DNA of 64,000 nt from Symsagittifera roscoffensis. Taxonomy: Eukaryota > Xenacoelomorpha > Acoela > Convolutidae. The stretch is from positions 24,592,189-24,656,188 of the forward strand of contig NC_087064.1 in assembly GCF_963678635.1 (NCBI RefSeq), written 5' to 3'. Every line of letters begins with the position of its first letter. Within the stretch, counting starts at the first letter, position 1. Positions 44,401 to 50,750 of the stretch are shown here, in pieces. A model generated the notes under the pieces. The model searched no databases. It saw nothing but the letters and a program-made list of their open reading frames with translations, and was not told the DNA's origin. The translations under genes were made by a program, and so were the position numbers.

Positions 44401-46637
44401 TCCACTCCCGGTATCCGATAAAGTCGCGATACTGTGGGACTTTCTCCGCCAGTCATTCTCATTGTGTCCTCCCGACACGTCAAGGTATTCATGTTCAACT
44501 TCGCCGACATGTCCGTCTTATACTGACCCCAATGACTAGGATTTGATCTATTCCAAAGCAGCCCGCTGCCTGATTCGATTCCCTCCGCTGGCACGGTACT
44601 TGTAGACGGTCCTGCTATCGAAGCAGGATTTGTCGTGGCAGGCGGATCGTTCCTCCTAGACGCGGTCTGGGAGTTATTCCTGTTGTTCTGTTCCACTGAT
44701 CTCCCGAGTCGGCTTCCAATCGATTGCGTCCTGGGAGGAGGAGCAGTTCCTAGCCTGTCTCTCACGTTTGAGCTCGGAGCAACGGTTGCCGCTGCAACCG
44801 TCTCCGTTGCCAAGGGCCCTAGACGGTTGACGAGGGATTCGAGCACGGTTGCCCTTATTCTACTTCCTCCGGTCGAACTGGTCCGAGCCAGAGAACCGGT
44901 CGCCCTCGACTCTTGCTCCGCTTCCCTCAATTGCGTCTGAAACACATCATTAATCCAATGCCTCCCTCGTTGGGTATTGAAGTGTACTCCATCTCTAGTG
45001 AGCGCGATGTGATCAACCATGCGCAGCATGTTTTCGAGATCCAGGAGTCGCAACTCGCCAGGGTTGTTTCTCACCAGACTGCGGGTCATTTCATTCCACC
45101 GCGTCACGTTGCCATTCATGAAATCTGCAACTATGGTGCCCACCAAAGGATTTGGTGGTATCGTGCACAAGATCACACGCTTGGGTCTGTACTTTTCTTT
45201 CAATTCGTTCAAGAGACACACCAATAGAGGCTCCAACATGCTCTCCGGAGTCACGGGGGCTCTCGAGACTTCATTGGTCCCCAGCATTATTATTAATGTA
45301 TCCAGGTGATCCTCGCTCTGGAACTCCATCATTTTGATGACCTGAGCCACTGAGGCTCCTCCAAAGGACAGAATGGTAGTCTGACCATTGACGAAGATCT
45401 CAATCAGATCTCTCACCAAACTGTCTCCAACGATCAAATGGCGACTCCCTGGTGGAATTACCTGGTCGTTCGTGGCGGGGTTCCAGCTCATGTCATTCAG
45501 GCAGGCTCGAGGATGCTCGGCTGGCACTTGCGTGAACTGATGACGTGCCATCAGATTCTTCCTAATGTCTACTACGCGAGACTTCTGAAAGACTCCACCA
45601 GGCGCTGACCTCGAGGACGCTATCGTGCGGGTTGCTCGCTTCGAGCTATTTGATGAATGATCACGACGTTGGGAAGCAACGATCCTAACCAGTGTCCGCT
45701 CAGTGCCTCTGTTGATCTCATCCATTGTGGCTCTTGCCACTTGGTTAAATGATTCCTGGAATTGAGGAGCTAGATAGGTGTCGGAAGGGTCTGGTATCGT
45801 GAACCTTTGACTCGAAGCAGACGGTCGTGTCTGCTGAAGAGCCTCGGGCCCCCTTGATGCACGTAAGTCCAGAGCCTCAGGTCCTCTCGATGCGCACAGC
45901 TCCTGCGCTGTTGTCCTGGGGCGCGTATCGCTGGATCCTTCCAAGGATTTCATGCTCGCCAGAACTTCCGGTGACACTTGACTCACCTTTGCCATATACA
46001 GCTCCTTCAGGTGCTTTATCTCATCCTCCTTTTAGGCCACCTGCAGATCTTCAAACTTCTTTTTCCATTCGTCCCTCTCTCGAGCTATCGCCCTATACTC
46101 CTGAAGTTTGGCACACAGCTCGCTCTGATCTCTCTCCTTCTTCTCCAGTGTCTCAATCGTCTCCGACGTCTGGATCTCTATCTCGCTCACTCTCACTCTC
46201 TTCGGGGGAGGAGCAGCTGTCGGAGAGTCGACCGAGTGTGACGGGCCTGGCCCATCACGTTGTCTCTTCGCTCCAATGAGTGGCTGCGCAGGTTAGACGG
46301 GTAAGGGCATCTCACCTAGCCGGTGGTCCCTCTGTTCACCCAGTCCTGGCTCACGAGCCAGGTCGTGGCCAGACTTTTCTCCACGCCGCCATCTCATCAG
46401 TCGGTTTCGACCTCTCTCGGCGGTCCCGGACTCACCGTAGGCCAACGTCAACACGACTTCTGTATGGCGATTCCCTCGACCCTCTCGTCCTAATGCATTG
46501 AGGAGCGCAACCACAAACATCCTCAGCCCCGGGTCTTCTCGTGTAAAATCACAATCGATCAGCCGCTGATAGATCTCGTCTAGAGTCGCTCCTAGACTCG
46601 CTGAGAGGAATTCCATGAGTTCGCTCGTGTCACCCAT
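37779..46637 (-). CDS. ORF3: 2,953-codon frame, SGNH hydrolase polyprotein of unknown role
   Basis: One frame runs from an ATG at 46637 (context aagaaATGG) to a TGA at 37779-37781. It is interrupted by TAA 46293, TAA 46032, TAG 44163, TAG 42354, TAA 38436 and TAA 38208, and by a short out-of-frame stretch at about 39850-39712. Order of parts: helical N-terminus and coiled coil, SGNH hydrolase, degenerate SGNH-like module, a long charged region, and conserved C-terminal domains. It lies where env would be, but I see no signal peptide or hydrophobic membrane segment. Parallel remnants in elements B and C show that it is a family gene. The modules are described separately. Confidence 0.75.
38436..39712 (-). 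CDS. ORF3 module 5: conserved domain, unknown
   Basis: About 420 codons. It is well conserved in element B (35397-36148 and 60587-60900): PSWCPHP at the start, then ITALGF..M, SLERLERAHELVTSLSVE, a VGS segment, FSVPKCVRLARM, EVEPLLGASG, EYPCHCL and VWDVEE. The pattern of spaced Cys and His (CPHP, C...HSG..GH.C, PCHC) could bind metal but does not match a finger I know. The frame before 39677 includes the return from the short out-of-frame stretch. It ends at TAA 38436-38438, matched by Arg in element B, and continues into module 6. Confidence 0.55.
39762..42353 (-). CDS. ORF3 module 4: charged conserved protein, unknown
   Basis: About 860 codons with no family I can name. Landmarks are a CRMG motif, the R(R/M)M.LG.(T/N)S block, an acidic Asp-rich stretch (DADDDELMDQGDNDDE), a basic cluster (KKLLVRRAKKGLKRLKGK) and a C-terminal helical domain with AWAKRKDALCFVRF. 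Element B (61014-63300) keeps the same order. Close to the end, from about 39850, the conserved text (QYVSG..GMAYNPF, also in element B) lies in the +1 frame, so the TAA at 39762 is probably not in the functional frame. The composition suggests a nucleic-acid or chromatin contact, but that is only a guess. Confidence 0.55.
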   Translation of the reverse strand, partial: QSELRRLASDDRLFGRIAEPGWVLMDFNNHFKCRMGREDLSHIQFNPKLWNLRPVVKDTGEAVRVPQLPGAYTHAKENQQTWLPGSRPLPDQCPRYPPIRRMLLGVTSPIIAPRIGAARDAEKRMLKWSEGMEPRFISWNAAAAHTFDFSFPDACSRKKIKALPSRRPEVSAETWNEVYSPTDDLSRLKWSGEAKVVMLEVARESRGGSYITIEDLAPHGEELVEFLVDDELFYHAGDMTVSARPDSGTDARQGPSGPKPKPDADDDELMDQGDNDDETGSKTEKPGETDLGALERDLLEYRFSEDDDGEVDGSLLLMAPSSFMSPTKEASADLSPMDPISQARECRSRDPQRLLHESPRRRKIEESMKISFLSTLPEEEWERYQMELEGKTGATWSRVNFMEKSWDVIRRYGTQSIMKVGLNQPIMREVLEKIVNSMESDVLTESVTEDSADDQQGTKKLLVRRAKKGLKRLKGKSGSRVVNQRVVKSKAKTVVTSLISAGRSGESGQGDGATPAGGEKENLIPPMLLAGLTITATRSKKTARTLADTKLEMEIISQCGSGGLEDYRSSRINMAKLKLEGQLDVVEYSRITVPELVHMGDPAGGYVEMLKARNSARGHLMAWSEKRVMQEYLKELTENSNLNRKEYGTVMSSEANEVGLEKLLEISWRAALQRYFEEAMHAPATVAAYLAHPCVRTDLQVRLAWCLMGIKRAEYEASNDSKSREQELELMEALRALISKDDSAIAWAKRKDALCFVRFVVDRIPTPVLGECIKIIRQKGVNCERNFLRALLELYQDMPLTVPSKESNDMESYRKLEEVRRCSNKELKVSRELIEAVKGQKRVCNTRETEVVPICVWHTGDGV
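42354..44162 (-). CDS. ORF3 module 3: degenerate SGNH-like domain plus helical region
   Basis: The first 200 residues repeat the SGNH rhythm: KYLIVAGSDYL, PDVIFLTAP, QVIVVAGSNDHLQSR (a GxND-like block III), VVKVIFVLSPGY, then NYYPSRSELP. The block I Ser and the DxxH pair are not recognisable, so if this is an SGNH fold it is probably inactive. A largely helical stretch follows, and then a block conserved in element B: GMPLL.DL, MR.DP, V.YAFPD, AYRNSV. The stop, TAG 42354-42356, corresponds to CAG in element B (63628-63630), and homology continues without a break on both sides of it. Confidence 0.6.
   Translation of the reverse strand, partial: TPGEYSRDYPRTTTVVGDDKRYGKLKAPIGDGLFAAYDPLDMKAAKYLIVAGSDYLYTPRSLFWPDVIFLTAPKLDWGQAIGMMISVRRVVSMEPQVIVVAGSNDHLQSRCLLSRLTDGSIPSNEVIGEAIMTLLLAMAEVEAAARQRFTMNVVKVIFVLSPGYAALPEPLQFVYTMVTTITEGRFNVIIPAPNRVVDPDNYYPSRSELPAVWADISNAIQGLRDCSTTRLVLDEVLGLELSNFARLLKLRPGVDDDHLLVQQVADDLWFRQMDHAENEQGRMIRKNMTSAEEDLMAMALRTKPHNNVWLYLSPRLCTLGEDAFEHAPAIIKEIHVYLKNLFDARELAGGKMLKLMQDVNTMSLDKFQADVLATKAQYERSDAILGGMGVGWTPSFLSTCYPKASRNLIASFVRDIRKLSIGLVLALYVTFDHENFVKGPANLFTQALADLRLDGLLTLIAMTYGRLGDLLVLLRYPEQLLGTSREFNAQLETASLRKMKDWRTLLLQYLLQQNRSVTGEDKVATNAGEGKQYCGMPLLTDLAVMMRIDPLALVHGLREFVTVVYGPVITFAFPDVQVKAYRNSVLYVNLVSVVDCSVLNWV
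44163..45995 (-). CDS. ORF3 module 2: SGNH/GDSL hydrolase
   Basis: The catalytic blocks of the SGNH family are all present, counted from Met 45995: VGDSLVRD with Ser192 (block I), FGGAS near residue 213 (block II Gly), MLGTNEVS with Asn241 (block III), and DGVHFN with Asp335 and His338 (block V). The strand between them carries RVILCTIPPNP. The fold normally acts as an esterase or lipase on acyl groups. The substrate is unknown. About 180 residues before it and 250 after it are low-complexity, Ser/Arg/Thr-rich and probably disordered. The frame ends at TAG 44163-44165 but goes on in frame into module 3. Confidence 0.8.
   Translation of the reverse strand: MAKVSQVSPEVLASMKSLEGSSDTRPRTTAQELCASRGPEALDLRASRGPEALQQTRPSASSQRFTIPDPSDTYLAPQFQESFNQVARATMDEINRGTERTLVRIVASQRRDHSSNSSKRATRTIASSRSAPGGVFQKSRVVDIRKNLMARHQFTQVPAEHPRACLNDMSWNPATNDQVIPPGSRHLIVGDSLVRDLIEIFVNGQTTILSFGGASVAQVIKMMEFQSEDHLDTLIIMLGTNEVSRAPVTPESMLEPLLVCLLNELKEKYRPKRVILCTIPPNPLVGTIVADFMNGNVTRWNEMTRSLVRNNPGELRLLDLENMLRMVDHIALTRDGVHFNTQRGRHWINDVFQTQLREAEQESRATGSLARTSSTGGSRIRATVLESLVNRLGPLATETVAAATVAPSSNVRDRLGTAPPPRTQSIGSRLGRSVEQNNRNNSQTASRRNDPPATTNPASIAGPSTSTVPAEGIESGSGLLWNRSNPSHWGQYKTDMSAKLNMNTLTCREDTMRMTGGESPTVSRLYRIPGVDWLLAEQEKFSSSTSLRHVDLNGLPHDNTFGPLNTRSLTDVRDRTRERTPPARKGKFQTENKPNNKHHKMYRQFAKPPG
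46293..46637 (-). CDS. ORF3 module 1: helical N-terminal domain
   Basis: 114 codons from ATG 46637, ending at TAA 46293-46295. The first 50 residues look helical (LMEFLSASLGATLDEIYQRL), followed by an Arg-rich, Gly-rich tail. After the TAA the same frame continues through a Pro-rich patch with PPPKRVRV (nuclear-localisation-like) into a strong Glu/Lys-rich coiled coil (about 46190-46000). That coiled coil carries a second TAA at 46032-46034 where a Gln would fit, and then runs into module 2. I do not recognise the family. A true 114-residue protein and a readthrough precursor are both possible. Confidence 0.55.
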   Translation of the reverse strand: MGDTSELMEFLSASLGATLDEIYQRLIDCDFTREDPGLRMFVVALLNALGREGRGNRHTEVVLTLAYGESGTAERGRNRLMRWRRGEKSGHDLAREPGLGEQRDHRLGEMPLPV

Positions 46638-47085
46638 TTCTTATCGTCTTGATTCTTGTTGTCGTGTCGTGTAATTTCTTCGTTTGATTCAATGAATTCA
46701 AAAAACAATTTCTGATCAATCAAGATCTAAAAAAACAATTTGCGACTTAAAACTATCATTTTTAGATTGAACATCAATCAACTCTTTAAAACTTTTCATT
46801 GGAATTCTCTTTTTCAATTCTGATTTAAAATTCTAGCACCAGGGTGGATCGTCCACCTGTATCTGCGTCAGGGTAGCACAAATGAGTGCTGTCATCTCGA
46901 TGACCTGGAGTACTCCAGGTCCTTTATGACATAAAACATAAAACATATCATAATAATAACATAACACATAAACGTTACATACCTACACTATCACTTAAAA
47001 ACATAAAACTTAATCCTAATCTAAGCTTAATCCTGATCTCTATCAAGTTGATTTAATAAAAATCACTTACCGCTGAATGCATTTC
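46638..47085 (-). other. Gap between pol/macro and ORF3 with splice-site candidates
   Basis: No gene. On the minus strand a strong donor-like CAGCG|GTAAGTG lies at 47071/47070, and an acceptor-like TTGTTTTTTTAG ends at 46727. ORF3 begins 90 bp after the acceptor. The AT-rich middle has repeated cataaaa words. This may be an intron, or the acceptor may serve an upstream donor to make an ORF3 mRNA. Confidence 0.35.
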
Positions 47086-47595
47086 CTAGCATATACTCAG
47101 ATAGTATTTTTTATGTAAGTAAACTTCTATGTCAGTTTCTGAAAATATCACATGCACAAGAGCGTACAACTCTCTCGGGTGTAGCTTCCCTCTATTGGGA
47201 TCATAAACTGGTAACGAGAGAGAGGTCACACCTCTCTCAACCAGGAAATCCCTAAGTCGAGTCAAGGCCAATACCAAGATCTCCGGATTCACGGGTTGTT
47301 GCCTATCAGTAGCTTTCGTAACCAAAAAACACAAATATTTCCCTGGTATCTGTGATGCGACTGGGGGCAACGCTATCATTCCTCCTACACCAGGCCTCTG
47401 TTTCCACAAAAACTCGATATTCTTGTACTCTCTTTTAAAGTCAGCTGCTAGTGCTGTTTTGAAGCTTACATCCGCCGTTATCGCTATGGCACATGTACGT
47501 TCCGTAAGTATGAAATCGCTGTCCGTTATAACGATGTTGCTTGAATAATGGTTTGGTAAGTCAAGATAAGATTCAAAAATTCGTCCGAATGGTGG
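47086..47595 (-). CDS. Macro-domain-like C-terminal extension of Pol, by -1 frameshift
   Basis: 169 codons, open from the slippery site to TAG 47086-47088, with no credible ATG at the start. The text follows the ALC1/TARG1-type macro fold: a start with ITDSDFILTE, CAIAITADVSF, ALAADFKREY, a GGMIAL strand, YLCFLVTKA, a helix ALTRLRDFLVERGV, SLSLPV, a helix LYALVHVIF, and DIEVYL at the end. The glycine loops that hold ADP-ribose (normally G.G.. after the first helix, and a GCG turn after the SLP strand) are replaced, so binding or hydrolysis is doubtful. I know of no such extension on a Ty3/Gypsy Pol, but I cannot search. Confidence 0.6.
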   Translation of the reverse strand, partial: PPFGRIFESYLDLPNHYSSNIVITDSDFILTERTCAIAITADVSFKTALAADFKREYKNIEFLWKQRPGVGGMIALPPVASQIPGKYLCFLVTKATDRQQPVNPEILVLALTRLRDFLVERGVTSLSLPVYDPNRGKLHPRELYALVHVIFSETDIEVYLHKKYYLSIC

Positions 47596-50486
47596 TTTTT
47601 TTTAGCATTTTTGCCTTCCGTTTCCAGTTCTCCGGTTTTTCTTGCCGATTTCAATTTTTTTATTATGAGATTTTCGGTGTGGGTGAGTCCTACCCCCACT
47701 CCCCGGACAAAAATATCCATCGACGTCCCCGTCGGTCGCCCAAAGTCTAGGAGATCGAGGTTGGATTGTGGAACACGTAGAGGACCATCTGGGGCGACCC
47801 AGTTGGACTCGGTATTGTCATGACTGATGTATTTGATGCCGTCTTTATCGACGTCCTGAATCGTCAGGATCGTCTCTTTTGGATCTGTCGGCAGATCATG
47901 GAGCCATTCGAGTACGCGCAAGTTCGTTAGTTCTTGCTCATGAGCCTGTTCCGCTTCTGGTTCGAACTCCACTTCTGGTTCTGATCGATCGTCGATCCAA
48001 TCTTGATCCATATCGTTCACAAGGTCGATTTCTTCTAGCATCGCCACTTCGTCCAGTCGCACCAGCGAGTCTATGACATCACTCACTACTATCCTGTCTA
48101 CAACGAAGTCCTCGCCGTACGGATTGTATTTCTTCTGGTTTTTTCCTCTCTTGCTTTGGCGTGTTTCCATAGTGAGAGGAAAGTCAGGCTGTATTCCTTT
48201 GTCAATTTCGGTTTGTTCCGGGCAGTCCCAGTCTTCTTCGGCATAAGGTAGAGTTTCATCGTCCTTAGAGGTCAACTCGAGATCCAGTGGTAGATCGCAA
48301 TCGTCCACCACCTCATTCCCGTCGTTCTTGTCGCGAGTACCCCTTTCATTCACTTCACAAGCAGGATCCACTATCAAATAGTCTCCCTCTTGCATGTCCG
48401 CTGGGATGCACCAATCCTCTGACGAGGCATTGTGTGGTTTGATATTCTCGTAATGAGCTGCTCTTCCAGTGCTCAATCGATAAAAACGACCTCCTTGGTG
48501 CACCTCTGTTATCTGAAATGGACCACGCCATTTCTTTATTAATTTCTTGGTTCCTTTTGGTGGAACCACTTCCTGGAACACCCAGACGTAGTCGCCAACT
48601 GAGTAGGCTTTCGCATCAGCTGTCCTTTTGTCAAACCTCCTTTTTTGTCTAATTTGCGCCTGTTGCGTATTCCTCCTGCATAAGTCATTGAGATCCTGCT
48701 GTCTTCTAATAACATCCCGCACGTACGTTTGCGGTGCTGTCCTCTTCCCCTCATATTCAGGGTAGAAAAACGTCAACGGGAGCGCTTTTTCATGACCCGT
48801 TAACATCATGTGCGGACTTATTCCCGTGGTGGAATGCTCCGTGCTGTTGTAAGCACCCATCACTTGCGGCAGGTGCTTGTCCCAGTCATCCATGTAACGC
48901 GAGCAATAGACTCTCAGCGTGGATACCAGTGTGCAATTTTGCCTCTCGACTAGGCCATTCGTTTGCGGGTGATAAGTGGTCGAGTGGGCCTGCGCTACCT
49001 GCGACCTTTTCATCAACTCCTTCGTGAGATCGCCCACGAATGCTTTGCCATTGTCCGATTGGAACGTGATGGGGCAGCCATGCCTCGCTATCCACACATT
49101 TATCAAATGATCGCATGTTTCTTCCGCCGATGCTGTCATGCAGGGTGCTGCCTCCGCATACTTCGTAAAATGGTCGATCATTACCAGCACCTGATTATAG
49201 CCCGTTGCTGTCATACAGATCTTCTGATGATCAATTTGCACCACTTCGTTGAAACCTGACGACTCTATTGACTGTAGGGGGAACCTTAGCTTCCTGGGAT
49301 CCTTCGCCTGCTGACATGACAGACATGCTGCGATCCACTTCTCACAAGCCTTCTTCAATCCCGGCCATTCGAATCGTTTCTGTATTCTGTTATACACTTT
49401 GTCCACGCCTTGATGGCCCATCTGATCATGTGAGCGAAAGAGCAATTCGGTCTGGTACAACTGTGGTAACACCATTGAATTGTATTTATAGAGGACCTTG
49501 TCCTCCTCTTTTTGTTTGCAGGCTACGATTCCGTCCTTGTTCAGGTACAACAAGTCGTTTCGCTTCAGGTAGAATTGCTTCAGGATTTTGTAGCTGTCTT
49601 CTTCCAAATCTCCCTTGTCTGGTGCTCCATTCTCGATCCATCTCTTCAGACTGCTCGTCATTCTGTCATTTCGTTGAGCCCTTAGGAGATCCGACAGCCT
49701 GTACCTGGCTTTCAAATACGTCTTCACCACGTTCATTTGCCCACTCATTATCTCCGGAGCATGAGCATCGTCCATCAACTTGACACACCATATCTTTTTC
49801 AAAGGCGTCGCTTCCTGCACAGATGGTTCCAGATTGGTACGGACGACCGTACCATGTGGCAGCAATCTGGTTGGGCGTTTCGAAACTGCTATCAGCTCGA
49901 GCTCGTCCGCGGCATTATCTACCACAGTGCCCTCTTCATCTGAGGTGTATCTGTCCCTGTCTGGATCCTGATGTGTTTCCCGGTCCAGCCCACGCTGCTT
50001 CCAGTCTACCAATAAGGAGTGGATTGCGATTTCTGACATATCGGAATTGGAAGTTTTTTCAGACGTGTTGTCCCAGGACTGGGGTCCCGAGTCAACACTT
50101 GAGTCGACTGATTCTCCAACATCATATTCCAAGTTGTTTGAGATGTTTCTCGACTCCCCGGACAAAACTCTGTCCATCGGTTGCTTTGAACCCGACTCCC
50201 CGGACAAAATTTTGCCCCTAGGTGGTCTAGTCAACCTCTCCCCGGACAAGTCGTCCTGCACGGGCTCAAAGGTGTCCGACTCCTCAGACGAGTCGTCCTT
50301 GACTGGCTCGAAGGTATCAGACTCCCCGGACATTGTCTCGTCCACGGGCGAACAATCTGGGCTCGGCTCGTATTCCTCTTTTGCATCCGTGAAGTGCACT
50401 CTCCTCGTGAAGCTAGATTTCGACCTGATCCTGACTTCCTCAGTAGTTTGGTTCTGATTCAGTGTTCCATATTCAGTGAACGAAGT
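47526..50486 (-). CDS. pol: pol, integrase part
   Basis: This is the frame of the protease-RT part, after a TGA. There is no ATG near its start, and the first Met is in a repeat region. Counted from 50399, residues 20-85 hold repeats of SGES, then a variable acidic region. The HHCC zinc finger is H324, H329, C359, C362. The catalytic DDE is D390 (QIDH), D449 (FQSDNG) and E485 (NGLVERQN). A Gypsy-type C-terminal domain has VGDYVW and KKWRGPFQI. An unusually long acidic tail of some 300 residues follows and reaches the slippery site. In the 0 frame it stops at TAA 47526-47528. It inserts cDNA into the host genome. Confidence 0.85.
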   Translation of the reverse strand, partial: TSFTEYGTLNQNQTTEEVRIRSKSSFTRRVHFTDAKEEYEPSPDCSPVDETMSGESDTFEPVKDDSSEESDTFEPVQDDLSGERLTRPPRGKILSGESGSKQPMDRVLSGESRNISNNLEYDVGESVDSSVDSGPQSWDNTSEKTSNSDMSEIAIHSLLVDWKQRGLDRETHQDPDRDRYTSDEEGTVVDNAADELELIAVSKRPTRLLPHGTVVRTNLEPSVQEATPLKKIWCVKLMDDAHAPEIMSGQMNVVKTYLKARYRLSDLLRAQRNDRMTSSLKRWIENGAPDKGDLEEDSYKILKQFYLKRNDLLYLNKDGIVACKQKEEDKVLYKYNSMVLPQLYQTELLFRSHDQMGHQGVDKVYNRIQKRFEWPGLKKACEKWIAACLSCQQAKDPRKLRFPLQSIESSGFNEVVQIDHQKICMTATGYNQVLVMIDHFTKYAEAAPCMTASAEETCDHLINVWIARHGCPITFQSDNGKAFVGDLTKELMKRSQVAQAHSTTYHPQTNGLVERQNCTLVSTLRVYCSRYMDDWDKHLPQVMGAYNSTEHSTTGISPHMMLTGHEKALPLTFFYPEYEGKRTAPQTYVRDVIRRQQDLNDLCRRNTQQAQIRQKRRFDKRTADAKAYSVGDYVWVFQEVVPPKGTKKLIKKWRGPFQITEVHQGGRFYRLSTGRAAHYENIKPHNASSEDWCIPADMQEGDYLIVDPACEVNERGTRDKNDGNEVVDDCDLPLDLELTSKDDETLPYAEEDWDCPEQTEIDKGIQPDFPLTMETRQSKRGKNQKKYNPYGEDFVVDRIVVSDVIDSLVRLDEVAMLEEIDLVNDMDQDWIDDRSEPEVEFEPEAEQAHEQELTNLRVLEWLHDLPTDPKETILTIQDVDKDGIKYISHDNTESNWVAPDGPLRVPQSNLDLLDFGRPTGTSMDIFVRGVGVGLTHTENLIIKKLKSARKTGELETEGKNAKKNHHSDEFLNLILTYQTIIQATSL
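47595..47601 (-). promoter_or_regulatory. Canonical -1 frameshift heptamer A AAA AAC
   Basis: In the integrase frame the codons are GCT AAA AAA AAC, so A AAA AAC sits exactly in the X XXY YYZ phase known from retroviral frameshift sites. A -1 slip enters the frame that is then open for 169 codons and encodes the macro-like domain. Directly downstream attcg/cgaat can pair, but the loop would be only two bases, so no strong stimulator is evident. Confidence 0.6.
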
Positions 50487-50726
50487 TCACAACAAGACTT
50501 CCTTCGGCATCGAGCTCACCAGCTGGTTGACAATCGACCTGCAATCCCGTTCAACGCCTTGGCTGCGAATGGACACTGGCATCTTCTCTGTTCTCTCGGT
50601 GACAGTCAACCGCTGCATGGTCTCCATCCATTCACGATCATGCCTATCCACTTCCCTTTCCAACAAGTCACGGAGTTTTCCCATGACGTCCGGCGCCACG
50701 TTCACCGTCCTGTTCAATAGAGCCAT
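50487..50726 (-). CDS. 79-codon segment between RNase H and integrase
   Basis: It is in the same frame as both pol parts. It lies between TAA 50751-50753 and TGA 50487-50489, with an ATG at 50724-50726. The composition is ordinary coding (GKLRDLLEREVDRHDREWMETMQRL, then an SIVNQLVSSMP helix). The simplest view is that it is the connection domain of a once continuous Pol, cut off by two nonsense changes. A small separate protein is the less likely alternative. Confidence 0.45.
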   Translation of the reverse strand: MALLNRTVNVAPDVMGKLRDLLEREVDRHDREWMETMQRLTVTERTEKMPVSIRSQGVERDCRSIVNQLVSSMPKEVLL

Positions 50727-50750
50727 GCTGTTTATACCCAGCCTGGTTAG

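Noticed and set aside
37779-46637. ORF3 as an env gene
   Set aside because: The position fits, but I see no signal peptide, transmembrane helix, furin-like site or fusion peptide, and the recognisable domain is an SGNH hydrolase.
47541-47823. Small plus-strand frames opposite the integrase tail
   Set aside because: They are reverse-strand shadows with no domain or start support. The minus strand holds the integrase tail and the macro extension.
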